Shown here: positions 6,630-7,929 of the stretch, one piece after another | Layout of the letters: each line of letters opens with the position of its first letter | How positions within the stretch are numbered: position 1 is the first letter of the stretch | Source: Thermoflexales bacterium | Lineage (GTDB): Bacteria > Chloroflexota > Anaerolineae > S140-20 | Direction of reading: 5' to 3' | NCBI GenBank assembly: GCA_015484715.1 | Contig: WFUY01000480.1 | Location: forward strand, 1 to 7,929 | DNA: 7,929 bases | The notes under the pieces: generated by a model | The model's input: the letters and a program-made list of their open reading frames with translations, nothing else | Told to the model about the DNA's origin: nothing | Database searches by the model: none | Made by a program: the position numbers and the translations under genes

Positions 6630-6782
6630 ATGTCCGGGAAGATCCGTACCCTCAGCTTCTGGTTTGTCAGTAACCCCTTGGCGGTTCGTTTCGCCCTGAT
6701 GAGTGCGAGCGTGGCTCTTGCCTTGGCTACCGGTTTTGTGCTCAACTCACCGCCGGTTGGTGGTGGAAGCGGCGCTGTGTAG
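6630..6782 (+). CDS. Small single-pass membrane peptide (50 aa)
   Basis: I do not recognise this peptide. The start is unusually well supported: AGGAGGAGG (6615-6623) sits 6 nt before the ATG, the strongest ribosome-binding site in the window. The peptide has a basic, aromatic N-terminus (MSGKIRTLSFWFVSNPL), one hydrophobic helix (about residues 17-38, rich in Ala, Val and Leu) and a short Pro/Gly/Ser tail (SPPVGGGSGAV). The layout suits either a signal-peptide-like exported precursor or an N-in single-pass membrane peptide. It lies 302 nt downstream of the TPR/SARP regulator, behind a promoter with SARP-like repeats, and precedes a second small membrane protein. An alternative is that the real product continues in the +1 frame to 6894. 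Roles as a signalling peptide, regulator or toxin are all unproven. Confidence 0.55.
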   Translation: MSGKIRTLSFWFVSNPLAVRFALMSASVALALATGFVLNSPPVGGGSGAV

Positions 6783-6894
6783 TTATGAGAGGGCAACCAA
6801 CGCTCCCGAAGTGAGCGACTTCATAGCCAAACTGAAGAGCAGTCCACAGTCATCTCCCCCTTTCCGTGCTATCCTGGAGGTGGATCGCGGGTAG
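6783..6894 (+). other. Open +1 frame after the 50-aa peptide (possible frameshifted extension)
   Basis: In the frame one base ahead of the 50-aa peptide, reading stays open from 6703 to a TAG at 6892-6894. It would encode a hydrophilic tail (YERATNAPEVSDFIAKL, then FRAILEVDRG). No start codon with a Shine-Dalgarno exists for it. The only GTG starts (6703, 6811) are unsupported. It could be the C-terminus of an 87-residue protein made by programmed or sequencing frameshift in the overlap 6703-6782, or a meaningless open stretch. It spans the segment that pairs with the next gene's Shine-Dalgarno, so translating it would open that stem. Confidence 0.25.
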
Positions 6895-6939
6895 GAACGA
6901 TCGGCCAGAGCCCTGGCTCTGGCACCACGGAAAGGGGGA
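6855..6939 (+). promoter_or_regulatory. Shine-Dalgarno-sequestering three-way junction
   Basis: TCCCCCTTTCCGTG (6855-6868) is the exact reverse complement of CACGGAAAGGGGGA (6926-6939), a perfect 14-bp stem. Its 3' strand contains the whole Shine-Dalgarno of the following gene and the first base of its ATG triplets. Inside lie a perfect 9-bp hairpin (GCCAGAGCC, CT, GGCTCTGGC, 6904-6923) and a weaker 5-bp hairpin (GATCG/CGATC, 6883-6887/6898-6902). Folded in RNA this makes a three-way junction that hides the ribosome-binding site. Translation, a ligand, a protein or heat could open it. A 14-bp terminal inverted repeat of a tiny mobile element is the alternative, but I see no target-site duplication. 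Confidence 0.65.
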
Positions 6940-6944
6940 TGATG

Positions 6945-7151
6945 ATGTTTGAAACATTGGCGAGCAGCTTCTTCCCACTGGTGCAGATCGCTGCGCTCTC
7001 CATCGCTGTCCTGCTGGCCATCTCCAGCCTCTCCCTGCTCCTGCTCTCCGCTTTCAGCGTCCAGATGGGGGACGAGACGGCAGCCGGCGGCACACCCATC
7101 GCGCTTCTCCTGCTGGTGCTTGCCTTCCTTTTGGCCCGACCCTTTGTGTAG
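6945..7151 (+). CDS. Small two-helix membrane protein (68 aa)
   Basis: I do not recognise this protein. It has two hydrophobic segments (about residues 8-37 and 51-65) joined by an acidic, Gly-rich turn (QMGDETAAGGT), and ends in RPFV, so a helical-hairpin inner-membrane protein is likely. Three ATGs stand in tandem (6939, 6942, 6945). I chose the third because GGAAAGGGGG (6929-6938) is then 6 nt away. Use of the first would give 70 residues. The ribosome-binding site is buried in the 14-bp stem described for 6855-6939, so expression is probably conditional. It is the second small membrane gene after the regulator and in the same orientation. The codons are GC-rich and the frame is uninterrupted, supporting a real gene. 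Function could be a membrane-complex accessory, an immunity-like partner of the first peptide, or something unrelated. Confidence 0.6.
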   Translation: MFETLASSFFPLVQIAALSIAVLLAISSLSLLLLSAFSVQMGDETAAGGTPIALLLLVLAFLLARPFV

Positions 7152-7166
7152 GCATAACCGCGCACC

Positions 7167-7211
7167 ACCCGCCTTCGAGCGGATCGGGGCCCTGCCGAAG
7201 GCGAACCGGGT
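7167..7211 (+). terminator. Hairpin downstream of the small membrane genes
   Basis: Perfect 8-bp arms CGCCTTCG (7170-7177) and CGAAGGCG (7196-7203) enclose an 18-nt loop, with further ACC/GGT pairing outside across a small bulge. It begins 16 nt after the stop of the 68-aa gene. No U-run follows, so it may work only as a 3'-end-stabilising structure together with the next hairpin. Confidence 0.35.
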
Positions 7212-7221
7212 TGTAACGTCG

Positions 7222-7250
7222 AGAGAGGCTGACCGTAGGTCAGCCTCTCT
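7222..7250. terminator. Strong hairpin between convergent genes (bidirectional terminator)
   Basis: A perfect 13-bp stem (AGAGAGGCTGACC / GGTCAGCCTCTCT) has a 3-nt loop GTA. It sits exactly between the plus-strand small genes and the minus-strand gene, and its right edge overlaps two bases of the latter's TAG stop. That is where a shared terminator belongs. Neither flank has a U-tract, so the mechanism may differ from the classical one. Confidence 0.55.
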
Positions 7251-7929
7251 ATGGTTCTCCCCGCACCACCTGCACCGGCCCCAGTACCACCCGATCCCCG
7301 GCCAGGTTCCCCTGCCGGTCGAAGAGGGGCAACCGCCGGACCGTCGTCATCCCATAGAGCCCCACCTCCAGGTAGTAATCGCCCGCCGGGGCTTCGTCCG
7401 GCACCCGCAGTCGGTACGAGGGATCGGCCACCTGCTGCCCCTCGATCCACTTGGGAATCCAGAGGAAGGTGGGGAACGCCCCTCCCATCGGCGTGTAGTC
7501 CTGTTGCGCCCACACCTGCCCGTCGGGACCGATCAGGTGCACGAAGACGGTGTAGCTCTCCAGCACCGGCTGAAGGGCCCGCCAGCCCAAGGTCGCATGG
7601 AGGGTCTGGCCGGCCCGAAGGCGGAGGGGTTCTCGCCAGGGAGCCTCCCGCCGCTGCCCTCCGGCCCGCACTCGAGCCCCCACCAGCGCGATCTTGCTGT
7701 CGAAGTTGCCCAGCGCCCGGGCCAGGACCTCTCTGGAAGGCGTAACTCCGCGGGCTGGCACCACCTCCAGCGTCCCCAGTTCGATCATCATCTCCCCTCC
7801 GCTATCCTCCCCCTCCCTTTCGGTCAGGACCACGTCCTCGCCCCGGGATAGGTTATGCATCCCCAACCGCAGGGGGTAACGCCCTGGAGGCACCCCAAAG
7901 GGGATCGTGATCTCAAACCGCTCCACCAC
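7249..7929 (-). CDS. C-terminal part of a surface/membrane protein with tandem beta-sandwich domains (partial)
   Basis: The gene enters from the right edge on the minus strand and ends at TAG (7251-7249). The GTG at the very edge is in frame but is unlikely to be the true start, because residues 1-56 are already the end of a domain. Two copies of one beta-rich module are visible. The tail of copy 1 is PPGRYPLRLGMHNL ... IELGTLEVV (14-57). Copy 2 is nearly complete (about 76-222): PLRLRAGQTLHATLGWRAL (101-119), YTVFVHLIGPDGQVWAQQD (126-144), then PAGDYYLEVGLYG (181-193) and VVLGPVQVV (214-222). Such modules, with WRAL, FVHL.GPDG..AQ.D and PAG.Y.L.VGLY motifs, occur at the outer C-terminal end of large Chloroflexota membrane proteins, often multi-pass glycosyltransferase-like ones. 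That family assignment is from memory of the motif pattern. No membrane segment lies within the window, so the N-terminal part is unknown. It converges on the small-peptide genes. Confidence 0.75.
   Translation of the reverse strand: MVERFEITIPFGVPPGRYPLRLGMHNLSRGEDVVLTEREGEDSGGEMMIELGTLEVVPARGVTPSREVLARALGNFDSKIALVGARVRAGGQRREAPWREPLRLRAGQTLHATLGWRALQPVLESYTVFVHLIGPDGQVWAQQDYTPMGGAFPTFLWIPKWIEGQQVADPSYRLRVPDEAPAGDYYLEVGLYGMTTVRRLPLFDRQGNLAGDRVVLGPVQVVRGEP

Noticed and set aside
6335..6796. Minus-strand frame of 153 codons across the leader and the 50-aa gene
   Set aside because: No ribosome-binding site or recognisable motif was seen. It is opposed by a plus-strand start with a very strong Shine-Dalgarno and by structured leader sequence. 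Weakly possible, but unsupported.
6855..6939. Interpretation of the 14-bp inverted repeat as a miniature transposable element
   Set aside because: An 85-bp unit with no visible target-site duplication, whose right arm coincides exactly with a functional Shine-Dalgarno, fits RNA regulation better. Not fully excluded.
6949..7851. Plus-strand frame of 300 codons over the 68-aa gene and the convergent gene
   Set aside because: It runs through the terminator hairpin and antisense to the beta-sandwich gene. It is His/Pro/Arg-rich without family resemblance and has no proper start signal.
1..7929. CRISPR arrays, tRNA or rRNA genes, transposase genes
   Set aside because: I looked for regularly spaced direct repeats, cloverleaf-like segments, rRNA-like stretches and transposase motifs, and found none.

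Overview
The window is GC-rich. It reads like an accessory or intergenic-rich part of a Chloroflexota chromosome (Anaerolineae/Caldilineae-like). This guess rests on three things: a flavin-dependent type 2 isopentenyl-diphosphate isomerase beside an archaeal-style DDxxD prenyl synthase, a giant MalT-like/TPR regulator with its SARP-type DNA-binding and BTAD module at the C-terminus, and the tail of a membrane or surface protein with duplicated beta-sandwich domains. It is inferred from family resemblance and no database search was run.

Layout: positions 1-90 hold a dense cluster of nested palindromes (REP-like, with one terminator-like hairpin). A near-consensus sigma70-type promoter follows (127-155). 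Then come three co-directional genes: type 2 IPP isomerase (202-1281), a trans-prenyl diphosphate synthase (1355-2392) and an unrecognised 152-residue protein (2474-2932). The first two form an obvious isoprenoid module: the isomerase balances IPP and DMAPP, and the synthase condenses them into an allylic chain. The third gene is probably co-transcribed.

A 182-base gap (2933-3114) carries four separate palindromes, two of them variants of one motif (GAYCTCNGAGGTCT). It leads into a 1070-residue regulator (3115-6327) with a P-loop STAND-type NTPase, TPR repeats, an OmpR/SARP-like winged helix and a BTAD domain.

Downstream of the regulator is the most unusual part. A 302-base non-coding leader holds 11-12 bp-spaced direct repeats just upstream of a -10 box, which is the layout expected for a SARP-type activator, and then two hairpins. 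Two very small membrane-peptide genes follow (6630-6782, 50 aa; 6945-7151, 68 aa), each with a strong Shine-Dalgarno. The Shine-Dalgarno of the second is completely paired in a perfect 14-bp stem with a segment 57 nt upstream. That stem closes a predicted three-way junction, so expression of the second peptide looks translationally gated. A TPR-containing regulator, a matching promoter layout and two small membrane peptides together form a plausible but unproven regulator/peptide system.

Two hairpins (7167-7250) separate these from a convergent minus-strand gene whose C-terminal 226 residues lie in the window (7249-7929).
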